Position numbers and translations under genes: made by a program. The notes under the pieces were generated by a model. The model was not told the DNA's origin, ran no database searches, and saw nothing but the letters and a program-made list of their open reading frames with translations. Shown one piece after another: positions 1-8,948 of a DNA stretch of 64,000 nucleotides. Numbering within the stretch: the stretch's first letter is position 1; each line of letters begins with the position of its first letter. Source of the stretch: Mycobacterium sp. 852014-52450_SCH5900713 (GTDB lineage Bacteria; Actinomycetota; Actinomycetes; Mycobacteriales; Mycobacteriaceae); contig NZ_LZIL01000035.1 of NCBI RefSeq assembly GCF_001667075.1, positions 186,001-250,000 on the forward strand. The letters run 5' to 3'.

Positions 1-2
1 GC

Positions 3-461
3 TCCATCTCCGGGCCGAACGCAGTCAGCGGCTACCAACCGAGGTCACCGGCCGAACTCACCGATGTACTCGAGCGTCGTACGGTGGTCGCGGTCATGAT
101 CGAGACGCCGAAAGCGGTGGACGCCGCAGACGCGATCGCCGCTGTTGAGGGTATCGACATGATACTTCTCGGTCCGAGCGATCTGACGGCTGAAATGGGC
201 ATCCATGGCGACTATGAGAATGCCCATTTCCGCCATGCAGTAGAATCGGTCGCGGCGGCTTGTCGTGCACGCGGCGTGGCGCTGGGAATAGCCGGCATCA
301 AGTCCGTTGACCTGCTGAAACGCTTCACAGATCTTGGTCTGCGTTTCATTTCGGCCGGTACGGACATCGGGATGATGACCGACGCGGCGACGGCCCGCGC
401 ACGCGCGTTGCGAGAGCTCGACAGCCGCCCCGCAGGTAGTAACCAAGGACAACGCCGATAG
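3..461 (+). CDS. HpcH/HpaI-type aldolase, C-terminal part (cut by window start)
   Basis: The open frame runs in from the left edge, so the N-terminus is missing and about 152 residues are visible. It carries a GPSDLTAEMG motif, the metal/substrate loop of the HpcH/HpaI (2-dehydro-3-deoxyglucarate aldolase-like) TIM-barrel family, preceded by VVAVMIET, which matches the family strand with the metal-binding Glu. Such enzymes cleave or form C-C bonds of 2-oxo acids or acyl-CoA esters in the cytoplasm. It ends 33 bp before the dioxygenase gene and probably shares its transcript. The substrate cannot be told from the sequence. The family assignment is firm; the role in this cluster is inferred from its neighbours. 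Confidence 0.85.
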   Translation, partial: SISGPNAVSGYQPRSPAELTDVLERRTVVAVMIETPKAVDAADAIAAVEGIDMILLGPSDLTAEMGIHGDYENAHFRHAVESVAAACRARGVALGIAGIKSVDLLKRFTDLGLRFISAGTDIGMMTDAATARARALRELDSRPAGSNQGQRR

Positions 462-493
462 CCGAAAGCCTCGCCACCACAACAGGAGGACGG

Positions 494-1609
494 ATGCCCA
501 CCGCGATCTACACCGAGCAAGTTGCCGACCCGATGTCCTGGACTGGCGACGACTTCTCGAGCAAGGATGATTTCGCTTTCGACCTATCGGCCCGCAATGT
601 CGCTGCCTTGGAATCGATCTTGGCCAAGACGTCGAAAAAGGACCGCGACGACATTACCCCCGAGGATGCCCGCCACCCCGATCTTGACGACGATTTGGCG
701 CGGCTATACCGGGATCTGATGTTCGGTAAAGGCCTGGCGTGCGTGCGCGGATTTCCGGTCGAACAACACTCGATCGAGGACCTCGAGCGCATCTACTGGG
801 CGTTCTGTACCCATCTCGGCTACCTGGTGTCCAACAACTCGTTTGGGCACCGAATGGTTCGGGTCCAGGAGGAGGTGCTGCCGAACGGTGTGCAGCCGGC
901 CCGGGGCACCAAGTCACGTGCGGAGCTGGCCATGCACAACGACGCCGCCGATATCCTGTCGCTTCTGTGCGTCTACCCGGCGGCCGCGGGCGGTGAAAGC
1001 CAGTTCGCGAGCGGTCCGGCCGCGCACAACCGGATTCTCCAGGAGCGACCCGACCTGCTTCCAGTGCTCTATCAGGGGTTTCCGCACCACCGGCGCAGCG
1101 AGCAGCCCGATGACCAACCGGACGTGACACCGTACGACGTCCCGGTGTTCTCGCAGATCGACGGCAGGATCTGCATCAACTTCACCTACAGCAGCATCCT
1201 GCCGGCGATGCACGCACTCGGCCGGGAGTTCACCCCCGAACAGACCGAGGCGATCGAACTGCTGCGCAACATTCTGATCGAGCAGCAGGTCGAGTTCCGA
1301 CTCGAGTCGGGCGAGGCGGCCGTCGCCAACAACTTCGCCATGTGCCATTCGCGTTCCGACTTCGTCAGCAGCAACGATCCCAAGAAGGCCCGCTGCTTCT
1401 TGCGCGCATGGATGGAGGTGCCGCGCGAAGATCGGCGACTGCCGATCGGCCGTGAGTACTTCCATATGGAGAACAAGGACCTGCGCCTGGGATATGACAT
1501 AGTCCCGGGCCGGGACGGCTCGATCGCGCGCAACGATTACAAGAACGTCAACCCCGAACTCGCCGACATGTTCAAGGCGGCACAGGCGAAGCCCAAGCTC
1601 AAGCAATGA
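494..1609 (+). CDS. TauD/TfdA-family Fe(II)/2-oxoglutarate dioxygenase
   Basis: 371 aa. An AGGAGG ribosome site lies 6 bp before the ATG. The 2-His-1-carboxylate iron facial triad is visible as H148-N-D150 (in AMHND) and H285 (in MCHSRSD), with R304 (in CFLRAW) placed to bind 2-oxoglutarate. These are the hallmarks of TauD/TfdA-like oxygenases, which hydroxylate an unactivated carbon while decarboxylating 2-oxoglutarate. It sits between the aldolase and a D-2-hydroxyacid dehydrogenase and overlaps the latter by 4 bp (ATGA), so the two are probably translationally coupled. Length is slightly above the roughly 280-300 aa of TauD. The substrate is unknown; the neighbours suggest a carboxylic acid or acyl intermediate. 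Confidence 0.88.
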   Translation: MPTAIYTEQVADPMSWTGDDFSSKDDFAFDLSARNVAALESILAKTSKKDRDDITPEDARHPDLDDDLARLYRDLMFGKGLACVRGFPVEQHSIEDLERIYWAFCTHLGYLVSNNSFGHRMVRVQEEVLPNGVQPARGTKSRAELAMHNDAADILSLLCVYPAAAGGESQFASGPAAHNRILQERPDLLPVLYQGFPHHRRSEQPDDQPDVTPYDVPVFSQIDGRICINFTYSSILPAMHALGREFTPEQTEAIELLRNILIEQQVEFRLESGEAAVANNFAMCHSRSDFVSSNDPKKARCFLRAWMEVPREDRRLPIGREYFHMENKDLRLGYDIVPGRDGSIARNDYKNVNPELADMFKAAQAKPKLKQ

Positions 1610-2697
1610 GCGAAAGACCAACTGCGAAGCTCGTCTACGAGCGATGGACCGACCCCGTCGCCGGGGACATCCTCGAGGCGGGCGACATTGACGTCATCAA
1701 ACTCGACCTGACGGCCTCAACCGAAGACAATTGGGCAACAATGGAATCCGCCCAGGGATATCAGGTCGCCACGCGCACCGATGTGGCGTCCGTTCCCGAA
1801 GGTGAACAGTGGTTGGTGGGGCCTGCTCTGGTCGAACGCTGCGAGCAGCTGCTGGCCGTCTGCTCGGCGGGCGCCGGCTATGACGTGATCGACGTCGAGG
1901 CGTGCACCCGGGCCGGAATCGCGGTGTGCAACAACTCCGGGCCCGGCGCAGAGGCCGTCGCCGAGCACGCGCTCGGCTTCATGCTCGATCTTGCCAAGAA
2001 GATCACCGTCGCCGACCGTGCGCTACGCAGCGGACCGCTCGGCGACCGCCTGGCCTTGCGGGGCAGTCAGCTGCTGGGAAAGACGCTCGGGGTGGTCGGT
2101 CTGGGCGCCATCGGCGGGCGCCTGGTGGAGTTGTGCGCGCCCTTCGGGATGGAGATCCTGGTCCACGATCCCTATGTCGACGAAGCGACCGCTCAGCAGC
2201 GGGGTGTGACCCTGGTGGAGCTCGGCGAACTGGTCGAGCGCTCCGACTTCGTTCAGGTCACCTGCCCGCTCACGGCAGAGACACGCGGCTTGTTCAGATC
2301 CGAACAGTTCGCCGCGATGAAGTCCTCCGCGTTCTTCATCACCACCGCCCGCGGCGCCGTTCACGACGAAGCCGCGCTGTATGACGCCCTGGTCACCGGA
2401 GGCATTGCAGGGGCGGCCCTTGATGTCTTCCATGAAGAGCCGCCGCGCCCGGACAATCCGTTGCTAGGCCTCGACAATGTCATCGCCACACCCCACGTTG
2501 CAGGCATCACCGTGGAAGCCGCCCATGACATCGCCGTCGCCACAGCGACCCAATGGCAAGCGATCTTCGCGGGCGGGATGCCGCCCAGGCTGCTGAATCC
2601 CGATGTCTGGCCGCGCTACTGTGAGAGATTCAACGAGATATTCGGATTTCGTCCCAGCGCCGCAACGGCTTTGGAGAAAGAGAGCCACAGCAGGTGA
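1606..2697 (+). CDS. D-isomer-specific 2-hydroxyacid dehydrogenase (SerA-like)
   Basis: 363 aa. The NAD-binding motif GLGAIG is at residues 165-170. The catalytic trio of the family is in place: R249 (TTARG), E278 (HEEPPRPDNP) and H297 (ATPHVAG). It interconverts a 2-oxo acid and a D-2-hydroxy acid using NAD(P)H. Length and layout resemble the short form of D-3-phosphoglycerate dehydrogenase without an ACT domain, but its setting in a catabolic operon argues against serine biosynthesis. It overlaps the dioxygenase stop by 4 bp and the following crotonase start by 4 bp (GTGA). Substrate unknown. Confidence 0.88.
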   Translation: MSERPTAKLVYERWTDPVAGDILEAGDIDVIKLDLTASTEDNWATMESAQGYQVATRTDVASVPEGEQWLVGPALVERCEQLLAVCSAGAGYDVIDVEACTRAGIAVCNNSGPGAEAVAEHALGFMLDLAKKITVADRALRSGPLGDRLALRGSQLLGKTLGVVGLGAIGGRLVELCAPFGMEILVHDPYVDEATAQQRGVTLVELGELVERSDFVQVTCPLTAETRGLFRSEQFAAMKSSAFFITTARGAVHDEAALYDALVTGGIAGAALDVFHEEPPRPDNPLLGLDNVIATPHVAGITVEAAHDIAVATATQWQAIFAGGMPPRLLNPDVWPRYCERFNEIFGFRPSAATALEKESHSR

Positions 2698-3518
2698 CGG
2701 ATTACGACACCCTTGAATTCGAGCGGCGGGGTCACACGGCGTGCGTGACGCTTAACCGACCCGAGGTACTCAACGCCATCAACGACGAGATGATCGCGGA
2801 GCTCGCCGAGGTGTACGCCGAAATCGAACGCTCCCAGGAGATCTGGACGGTCATCATCACCGGCGCCGGCCGCGCGCTGTGCGTTGGGGCTGACGTCAAC
2901 AAGGCTGCCGACCACGACATGGAGAACGCAGCGGGGATCGACAACCAGGGGGAGCCCATCCTCAGCTCGATGCGGCAGTGGGATGCGCCGCAGGAGGCGA
3001 CGCCACCCTGGCTTCAGATGACCAAACCGATCATCTGTGCGGTAAACGGCATCGCCTGTGGCGCAGGGATGGACTTGGTTACCACCGCCGACATCACGAT
3101 CGCGTCCGAGCGTGCGACGTTGATGGATCCTCATGTCAGCATCGGCGTGAGCTCCGGACGCGAAGGAGTCAGGCTCGCCCGGATCCTGCCGCTGCCGGTG
3201 GCGATGCGGCTGATCTTGATGGGCAAGCACGAGCAACTCGACGCGCGGCGGGCGTACGACTTGGGAGTCTTCACCGAAGTGGTGGCCCACGACAAGCTCA
3301 TGGATCGGGCGTGGGAGATCGCCAACATCGTGAATTCGAATGCGCCCCTGGCGGTGCGAGGTTCGCGCATGGCCGTGCGCAAGGGGTTGACACTGCCCAT
3401 CTATGAAGCCGAGCTGCTCGCCGAGAACTACCGAATGAAGGTGGCCCTGACGAAGGACGCAATCGAGGGGCCGCGTGCCTTCCTAGAGAAGCGTCAGCCG
3501 GACTGGAAGGCACTGTAG
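2694..3518 (+). CDS. Enoyl-CoA hydratase/isomerase (crotonase) family protein
   Basis: 274 aa from a GTG that overlaps the previous stop (GTGA). The N-terminal VTLNRPEVLNAIN and the ITGAGRALCVGAD and AVNGIACGAGMDL segments are the CoA-binding and oxyanion-hole regions of the crotonase fold. It would hydrate or isomerise an acyl-CoA double bond. It is the last gene of the four-gene + strand run that begins before the window; the next gene is convergent, 19 bp away. The second oxyanion segment reads CGAG instead of the commoner GGG, so it may be an isomerase or hydrolase rather than a hydratase. Confidence 0.87.
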   Translation: MTDYDTLEFERRGHTACVTLNRPEVLNAINDEMIAELAEVYAEIERSQEIWTVIITGAGRALCVGADVNKAADHDMENAAGIDNQGEPILSSMRQWDAPQEATPPWLQMTKPIICAVNGIACGAGMDLVTTADITIASERATLMDPHVSIGVSSGREGVRLARILPLPVAMRLILMGKHEQLDARRAYDLGVFTEVVAHDKLMDRAWEIANIVNSNAPLAVRGSRMAVRKGLTLPIYEAELLAENYRMKVALTKDAIEGPRAFLEKRQPDWKAL

Positions 3519-3537
3519 CGCAACAATTACAGAGTGC

Positions 3538-4725
3538 TTACACCATGCCGAAAAATGTTTTGGCGTTGGTGGAAAGCACCTTTCGCTTGGTCTCCTCGTC
3601 CAGACCCTCCGTCGCCTTATTGGCGACGTCCATGCTATGCGGCCAGTTGGTGTCGTTGTGCGGGTAGTCCGTCTCGAACATGAGCTGGTCCTCACCGACT
3701 AGGTCGAGGATGCGGAAGGCGACCGGATCGCCGAACGTGGAGAACCAGACGCGGCCGGGCACTTGAGTGCTCGGTGGTTCGGTCAGCAGGGGGTGGATCC
3801 CGCCCCACGCCCGCCGGTCCTCCCAGACCTCGTCGACGCGCTGCAGGTAGTAGGGGATCCAGCCCGCTTGCGCCTCGGCGAACGCCAGCTTGAGATTCGG
3901 GAATTGCCTGAGCTTGCCGGAGAACAGCCAGTCCACCATGGCAATGGTGCAGTTGACGGCCATCAGCGCGCTGGTGACGACGTGCGGCGAGTCGGGAGAG
4001 GACTTCGTCAGTGATGAACTTGACCCGATGTGGAGCATGATGCCCACCTGGTTTCGCTCGCACGCGGCGAAGAACGGGTCCCAGTAGCCGCTGTGAATGG
4101 ACGGCAGGTCCAGACGTGCGGGCAGTTCGGAGAAGCACACTGCGTGCATGCCGCGGGCGGCCACCCTGTCCACCTCCTTCGCGGCCAGCTCGACGTCCCA
4201 CAGGGGAATGATGCCAAGCGGGATCAGCCGACCGTTCGAACTGCCGCCCCACTCATCGATCTGAAAGTCGTTATAAGCCTCGACGCAGAGCTTGGCGAGC
4301 TCCTTGTCCTTGCCGTACAGGAAGCGTTGGCCGCAGAAGCGGACCAGCGTGTTGGGGAAGCATGCCGAAGCCTCGATGCCGGCGATGTCCATATCGGCGA
4401 GCCGGTCAGCCGGACGAAAGCAACCCGGTCGCATCTCGTCATAGGTGATCGGGTCGGTGGTGAGCTCGTCGAGTTCATAGCCGGCCGCCGCGCTGATGAG
4501 CGGGATCGGGATCACCGCATCCTCGTAGCGCCAGATATCCGCGTCGCGACCCTCGTCGTCCTCGACGAAAGCGACATCGGATGTGACAGTTGGATCCATC
4601 CGCCCGCGGGTACGAACGATCCGCGGTCCGATATCGCGATAGCGCTCGGGCAGCCGGCTGGTCCACAGATCGGCAGGCTCAACCAAATGGTCGTCTGGCG
4701 AGACAATTCGGATGTCTGTGCTCAA
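3538..4725 (-). CDS. Amidohydrolase family 2 (ACMSD-like) metal-dependent hydrolase/decarboxylase
   Basis: 395 aa from a TTG at 4725, chosen because GAAGGAG lies 7 bp upstream and the N-terminus (STDIRIVSPDDHLVEP) then matches the family; a longer open frame reaches 4911 but has no such support. The D-D-H near residue 12 replaces the HxH metal motif, and FETDYPHNDTNWPHS near the C-terminus is the conserved metal-ligand Asp region of Amidohydro_2 proteins. Members decarboxylate or hydrolyse ring-cleavage products and related acids. It is divergent from the TetR gene at 4918, which makes it a likely regulatory target. Substrate unknown. Confidence 0.85.
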   Translation of the reverse strand: MSTDIRIVSPDDHLVEPADLWTSRLPERYRDIGPRIVRTRGRMDPTVTSDVAFVEDDEGRDADIWRYEDAVIPIPLISAAAGYELDELTTDPITYDEMRPGCFRPADRLADMDIAGIEASACFPNTLVRFCGQRFLYGKDKELAKLCVEAYNDFQIDEWGGSSNGRLIPLGIIPLWDVELAAKEVDRVAARGMHAVCFSELPARLDLPSIHSGYWDPFFAACERNQVGIMLHIGSSSSLTKSSPDSPHVVTSALMAVNCTIAMVDWLFSGKLRQFPNLKLAFAEAQAGWIPYYLQRVDEVWEDRRAWGGIHPLLTEPPSTQVPGRVWFSTFGDPVAFRILDLVGEDQLMFETDYPHNDTNWPHSMDVANKATEGLDEETKRKVLSTNAKTFFGMV

Positions 4726-4917
4726 CGCTGACTCCTTCGAGGGCTGGGGCCTGCACCTGCGAAACCCTGATTGCCAAAGACGAGAATCGCCGTTTCCACA
4801 GTACCGCATGGCCACACCTCCACCAGCCCGGCACCGCAACGCTCCAACGAACGGATCAACATGCCGGTGTAGGTAGATTGGGCGAATCTGGCTGGTAACG
4901 CGTATTCTCAACCCATC

Positions 4918-5712
4918 ATGACCGCTAAGAAGCGCCCCGGACAGGGCACCGATGCCAGCCTAGAGATCGTCGACGCCCACCTCGACGAGATGCCGACGAG
5001 CTGGCAAGAGCGAACGATAGAGCGGCGTCTCTCCGCCGCCCGGGCCCGTGCGCTGGCACGAAGCTCGAGATTCCTTGCCACTGCGCTGGAGCTGGTCGAG
5101 GAGTCTGGGCGCGCCGATTTCACCATCCAGACTTTGATCGATCGCTCCAATCTGAGCCTGCGTGCGTTCTACCAACACTTCGCCGGCAAGGAAGAACTCC
5201 TGCTCGCGCTTTACGAGAACGCCACGAGTCAATTCATCGAAGCGATCCGCCATGAGGTTGACATGGCAGATGGCCCGATGGAACAACTCGAGGCGTTCTG
5301 TCGCGGATTCCTGTCCCGGGCGGAGTCGTCCGAGGCGATCGGCGGCCGGGTGATGACGATCTACAACCTTAGCCTGGAGATTGAGCGGCCTGCCGACTTC
5401 GCGAAGATCTGGGAACCGCACCAGAAGCTGCTCACGAAGATCCTCACCGCATGCTCGCGTGCCGGACTGATCCGAAAAGACTTGACACCAGCGCAGTTGA
5501 CCACGCTGCTGAACTCGACGCTCATTGCACTCGCCCAAATAGGAGTGTTCCACCTGGGGGTCAAGGGCGCCGAGCTTGCCGAGGACCAGTTATGGGCCTG
5601 GTGCAAGCAAGCCCTCACACCCCCGGCAGATTCCGCCAAGCCGAAGACCGTGGCCGCTAAGACCGCGGCGAAGCGAAGCACGGCCCGCAAGCCTCGGAAG
5701 CTAACGGGGTAG
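4918..5712 (+). CDS. TetR-family regulator with lysine/alanine-rich C-terminal tail
   Basis: 264 aa. A helix-turn-helix around residues 60-90 is evident (FTIQTLIDRSNLSLRAFYQHF, then GKEELLLALYE), typical of TetR repressors. The last 30 or so residues are a basic tail rich in Lys, Ala and Thr (for example KTVAAKTAAKRSTARKPRK), unusual in TetR proteins and resembling the histone-H1-like tails of mycobacterial HupB. It is divergent from the amidohydrolase gene and its 3' end overlaps the convergent acyl-CoA dehydrogenase gene by 12 bp. It is the only regulator inside the catabolic cluster and probably its controller; the ligand is likely a CoA ester of the pathway. Confidence 0.85.
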   Translation: MTAKKRPGQGTDASLEIVDAHLDEMPTSWQERTIERRLSAARARALARSSRFLATALELVEESGRADFTIQTLIDRSNLSLRAFYQHFAGKEELLLALYENATSQFIEAIRHEVDMADGPMEQLEAFCRGFLSRAESSEAIGGRVMTIYNLSLEIERPADFAKIWEPHQKLLTKILTACSRAGLIRKDLTPAQLTTLLNSTLIALAQIGVFHLGVKGAELAEDQLWAWCKQALTPPADSAKPKTVAAKTAAKRSTARKPRKLTG

Positions 5713-6861
5713 GCCCAGTCCGCGCTGGGCGATGATAGAGCGCTGCACCTCGCTTGTGCCCGCATAGATTGTGGTGCCCAACGCGAACCGCATGAGGTAT
5801 TCGAACCGGCCTCGCTCCGGGGCCGTCGGCTCGAAGTAGCTCCGCGCCGCGTCCGGCCCCACCAGCTCCATGATGTCCTGGCTGGCGCGCACCAGTGCTT
5901 CGGTGCTGAACACTTTGGACATCGGTCCCTCTGCTATCGGGGTCTGGTCGGTCTCGGTCATCCAGACGCACCGACGCAGGAGGAGCCGCGAAACTTCGTC
6001 TTCCATTGCCACCCTCGCGATTCGACGCCGCACATCGGTCTTGGCGAGCTGAAGCCTACCGTCGTCAGCTTCAGTGGTCGCGGCCCACTGCTCGACGTGC
6101 TGCAGCAGCCGAGAAAGATGCGGACCCCACCCGGATGCGTGCTCATCCTGCAGCGACAGCCCCATCACCTGCCAGCCGGCGTCGACATCGCCGACCCGCC
6201 ACTCGTCTGAAACTCGGACGTCGCTGTAGAACGTGATGTTCGTGCGTTCGCCCGAAAGTGTCCATACTGCTTGAGCTTCGAATCCCTCGGAGTTGCGCGG
6301 GACGAGGAACATGGTGAGTCCCTTGTGCTTGGGCTTGTCGGGACTCGTGCGTGCCAGCAGGAACAGGTAGTCGGCGATGTGGCCGTTTGTGGTGAACATC
6401 TTGGAGCCGTTGATGACCCATTCGTCGCCCTCGCGCACGGCCTTTGTCGTCGCCGCCGCGACATCCGAGCCGCATTCGGGTTCGGTGAACCCAAGTGCAA
6501 TCGTGATATCGCCCTTCATAGCACCGCCGAGAATGCGGTCCTTCATCTGCGGTGTACCAACTTCGCGGATGATCGACGCCACCATTCGAGTGGTCTCCGA
6601 CAGGTACATGGGTGCTTCCGCTCGCATGAGTTCTTCTCGGAGGACCTGCTCGTCCCACGCATCGCGGTTCTGGCCGCCGAATTCGGTCGGCCAGCTCGGG
6701 GCGAAATAACCTTCGTCTACCAGCCCCTTGGCGAAATCGTCGTCATGTGAAACGCCGCTGCGGTAGATCCGCTCCTCTGACTCGGGTGTCATCACTTTCG
6801 CAAGGTAGCCGCGAACTCCGTCGCGGTATGCCTCGGTGTTGGTGTCGAGCTGAAAGTGCAT
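5701..6861 (-). CDS. Acyl-CoA dehydrogenase (FadE type), 386 aa
   Basis: Full-length acyl-CoA dehydrogenase with the signature ALGFTEPECGSD and a C-terminal TTIYAGTSEVQR. At the position where medium-chain enzymes have the catalytic Glu (IYEGT) this protein has Ala (IYAGT). Isovaleryl- and long-chain-type enzymes also lack Glu there and supply the base from another helix, so this need not mean inactivity. It is divergent from a second, shorter acyl-CoA dehydrogenase (6965-7984) across a 103-bp promoter region with a perfect palindrome, suggesting co-regulation and perhaps a heteromeric enzyme like the mycobacterial steroid FadE pairs. Pathway substrate unknown. Confidence 0.9.
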   Translation of the reverse strand: MHFQLDTNTEAYRDGVRGYLAKVMTPESEERIYRSGVSHDDDFAKGLVDEGYFAPSWPTEFGGQNRDAWDEQVLREELMRAEAPMYLSETTRMVASIIREVGTPQMKDRILGGAMKGDITIALGFTEPECGSDVAAATTKAVREGDEWVINGSKMFTTNGHIADYLFLLARTSPDKPKHKGLTMFLVPRNSEGFEAQAVWTLSGERTNITFYSDVRVSDEWRVGDVDAGWQVMGLSLQDEHASGWGPHLSRLLQHVEQWAATTEADDGRLQLAKTDVRRRIARVAMEDEVSRLLLRRCVWMTETDQTPIAEGPMSKVFSTEALVRASQDIMELVGPDAARSYFEPTAPERGRFEYLMRFALGTTIYAGTSEVQRSIIAQRGLGLPR

Positions 6862-6907
6862 GGATCAGAACCAATCTGTCTCACAGTGGGCAGGGGCGGC
6901 CCGCGGC

Positions 6908-6935
6908 GATAATGCTACTCTCATTTGTGAGAGTA
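6908..6935. promoter_or_regulatory. Palindromic operator in divergent acyl-CoA dehydrogenase promoter
   Basis: TACTCTCATTTGTGAGAGTA at 6916-6935 is a perfect inverted repeat with 8-bp arms and a 4-bp spacer, the size expected of a TetR site. A -10-like GATAAT at 6908-6913 abuts it, so bound repressor would cover the probable start of the rightward transcript. A looser CTGT-CTC-ACAG lies at 6876-6886. The regulator is inferred to be the TetR protein at 4918-5712. Confidence 0.6.
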
Positions 6936-6964
6936 ACGATATCCGCACGTGACGGGACCTGAGC

Positions 6965-7984
6965 GTGGACTTGAGCCTTTCCGGCGAACAGCGCCAGCTC
7001 GTCGACTCGTTTGCCGCGATGTATGCGCGCGAGTCGACGTCTGAGCGCGTCCGGGCCGCGGAGCCCTTGGGTTTCGATTCCCGGTTGTGGAAAGCACTGC
7101 TAGAGACTGGTGCTGTGCAGATGGCCGTCGGCGAAGCCGCCGACGGGTGGGGTGCATCCGAACTCGAATTGGCCTTGATCGCTGAGCAGTACGGTCGGGC
7201 GGTCGCCTCCGCCCCGGTCATCGAGACCCAAGTCGCAGCCAGGCTGCTCGCCAGATCAGGTGATACCGGCGCTGATCTGCTGGCTGAAGCGATCGCGGGT
7301 GACAAGCTGGTCAGCTTTGCGCCGCGCGTCGCACGGGACCACCTACTGGGCCTCGCACCCGCCGGGGCCGTCGCGGACAGGGTGGTGGCGCTTGTGGGCG
7401 AGCGTCTGATCGCGTTGGCGCTCGGGGAGAACCGTCGACTCGTGCAGAACATCGGGTCGCTTCCCCTGGCCGATATCACGGTCGAGGACGACGTCGTCGT
7501 TCTTGCCGAGGGAGTCGCTGCACGGCGGATGTTCTCCGATGCACTTGATCTGTGGCTCGCCCTGACCGCTTCGGCGCTCGCCGGCGCGGCGAAGAAGGCC
7601 GTCGAACTGGGTGTGCAGTACGCCAAGCAACGACGCGCATTCGGGAACCCCATCGGATCCTTTCAGGCGGTGTCTCATCCGTTGGCGGACAGTGCCACTG
7701 CGGCCGATGGTGCGCTGTTGCTGGCGCGCGAGGCGGCGTGCGCGTTCACCGACGAGCCGGGGCGCGTAACCGAGCTGGCAGCTATGGCATTCGCATTCGC
7801 ATACGAGACTGCCCGCGACGCGACACAGCGCAGCCTGCATATCCATGGGGGATACGGATTCAGCATGGAAGGTGACATCCAGCTGTACTACCGCCGGGTC
7901 CGGGGTTGGGCGATGGTGTACGGCGAATCGGCCGTCGCCCTCGACCGCGTCGCCAACGCCCGCTACGGAGCCGTGGTGAACTGA
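6965..7984 (+). CDS. Acyl-CoA dehydrogenase-like protein, short (339 aa)
   Basis: GTG start at 6965. The C-terminal helical half is recognisable (YAKQRRAFGNPIGSFQAVSHPLAD, HIHGGYGFSMEGD), as is the N-terminal VDSFAAMYARE segment, but the middle beta-domain is compressed, so the protein is about 45 residues shorter than its divergent partner. Such short subunits are known as the second chain of alpha2-beta2 FadE enzymes in mycobacterial steroid degradation. The end reads WAMVYGESAVA where IYEGT would be expected. It most likely pairs with the product of 5701-6861. The next gene is convergent, 5 bp away. Confidence 0.85.
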   Translation: MDLSLSGEQRQLVDSFAAMYARESTSERVRAAEPLGFDSRLWKALLETGAVQMAVGEAADGWGASELELALIAEQYGRAVASAPVIETQVAARLLARSGDTGADLLAEAIAGDKLVSFAPRVARDHLLGLAPAGAVADRVVALVGERLIALALGENRRLVQNIGSLPLADITVEDDVVVLAEGVAARRMFSDALDLWLALTASALAGAAKKAVELGVQYAKQRRAFGNPIGSFQAVSHPLADSATAADGALLLAREAACAFTDEPGRVTELAAMAFAFAYETARDATQRSLHIHGGYGFSMEGDIQLYYRRVRGWAMVYGESAVALDRVANARYGAVVN

Positions 7985-7989
7985 ACCGG

Positions 7990-8901
7990 CTATTTCGCCT
8001 CGGCTCGGACTCGGTCTTTGACCGACAGGACAATCGGGGGAGCGGTTCGCCAATCCGGCACCCCCTGCTCCTCGCCGGCGACGGCACGCTTGTCATCCCG
8101 TACGCCGACCCAGTGCGAGTGGTTCAGCTGGTGCAGGGAGAAGCAGGACTGCAGGGCGTTGTAAAAGCCCATGTTGTCCACGGACTGATTGACCGACTCC
8201 TTGATGAGCAGAGCGGCCATCGTCGGCACCGTGGCGATGCGCCGGGCCATTTCGAGTGTGCGGTCGGATAGCTCCTCTCTTTTGAAGATCTTGCTGACCA
8301 TGCCAAGTCGGTAAGCCTCCTCGATGTCGATCGCATCGCCGGTCAGCATCAGTTCCTTGGTACGGCGGGGGCCGAACTCCCAGGGGTGGCCGAAGTACTC
8401 CATGCCGCACATACCGAGCCGGGTACCGACGACATCCGCGAAGCGCACCTCTTCACTTCCCACGATCAAATCGCACGCCCAGATCAGCATCAGTCCCGCA
8501 GAGAACACGTCTCCGTGGACCTGCGCGATCGTGATCTTGCGCAGGTTTCGCCAGCGCAGGTTGTTCTGGAAGAAGTAATGCCACTCCTGCAGCATGATCT
8601 TCTCCGCGCCCTCCCGGGTCCCGCCGTTGATAGCCGCTGTCGGGTGCTGGCCCGGTCCAGGAGTGAACTCGGCACGGGCCTGCTTGGAGCCGATGTCATG
8701 GCCAGAGGAGAACATGGGCCCCTCGCCGGCGAGGATGACGACGCGGACGTTGTCGTCAGCCTCAGCGCGCGAGAAGGCCGCGTCGAGTTCGACCAACATG
8801 CCGCGGTTTTGCGCGTTGCGCTGCTCCGGACGGTTCAACGAGATTCGGACGATCTGGCCATCGTCGAACGTCTCCCACTTCAAGAACTCGTAATCCTGCA
8901 T
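7990..8901 (-). CDS. Enoyl-CoA hydratase/isomerase family protein
   Basis: 303 aa from the ATG at 8901, chosen because GGAGGAG lies directly upstream; two further in-frame ATGs at 8913 and 8925 are possible starts. RISLNRPEQRNAQN and the AGEGPMFSSGHDIG and AQVHGDVFSAGLML segments define a crotonase fold. The oxyanion-hole region is atypical (VFSAG instead of GGG), as in several mycobacterial crotonase paralogues with unknown reactions. It is convergent with the short acyl-CoA dehydrogenase and divergent from the DapB-like gene; the shared promoter carries a TGAGAA/TTCTCA palindrome. Probably one beta-oxidation-like step of the cluster. Confidence 0.86.
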   Translation of the reverse strand: MQDYEFLKWETFDDGQIVRISLNRPEQRNAQNRGMLVELDAAFSRAEADDNVRVVILAGEGPMFSSGHDIGSKQARAEFTPGPGQHPTAAINGGTREGAEKIMLQEWHYFFQNNLRWRNLRKITIAQVHGDVFSAGLMLIWACDLIVGSEEVRFADVVGTRLGMCGMEYFGHPWEFGPRRTKELMLTGDAIDIEEAYRLGMVSKIFKREELSDRTLEMARRIATVPTMAALLIKESVNQSVDNMGFYNALQSCFSLHQLNHSHWVGVRDDKRAVAGEEQGVPDWRTAPPIVLSVKDRVRAEAK

Positions 8902-8948
8902 GGTCTCCTCCATGGTTCTTGGCATGCGGCAATGGTGTTATCAATATC

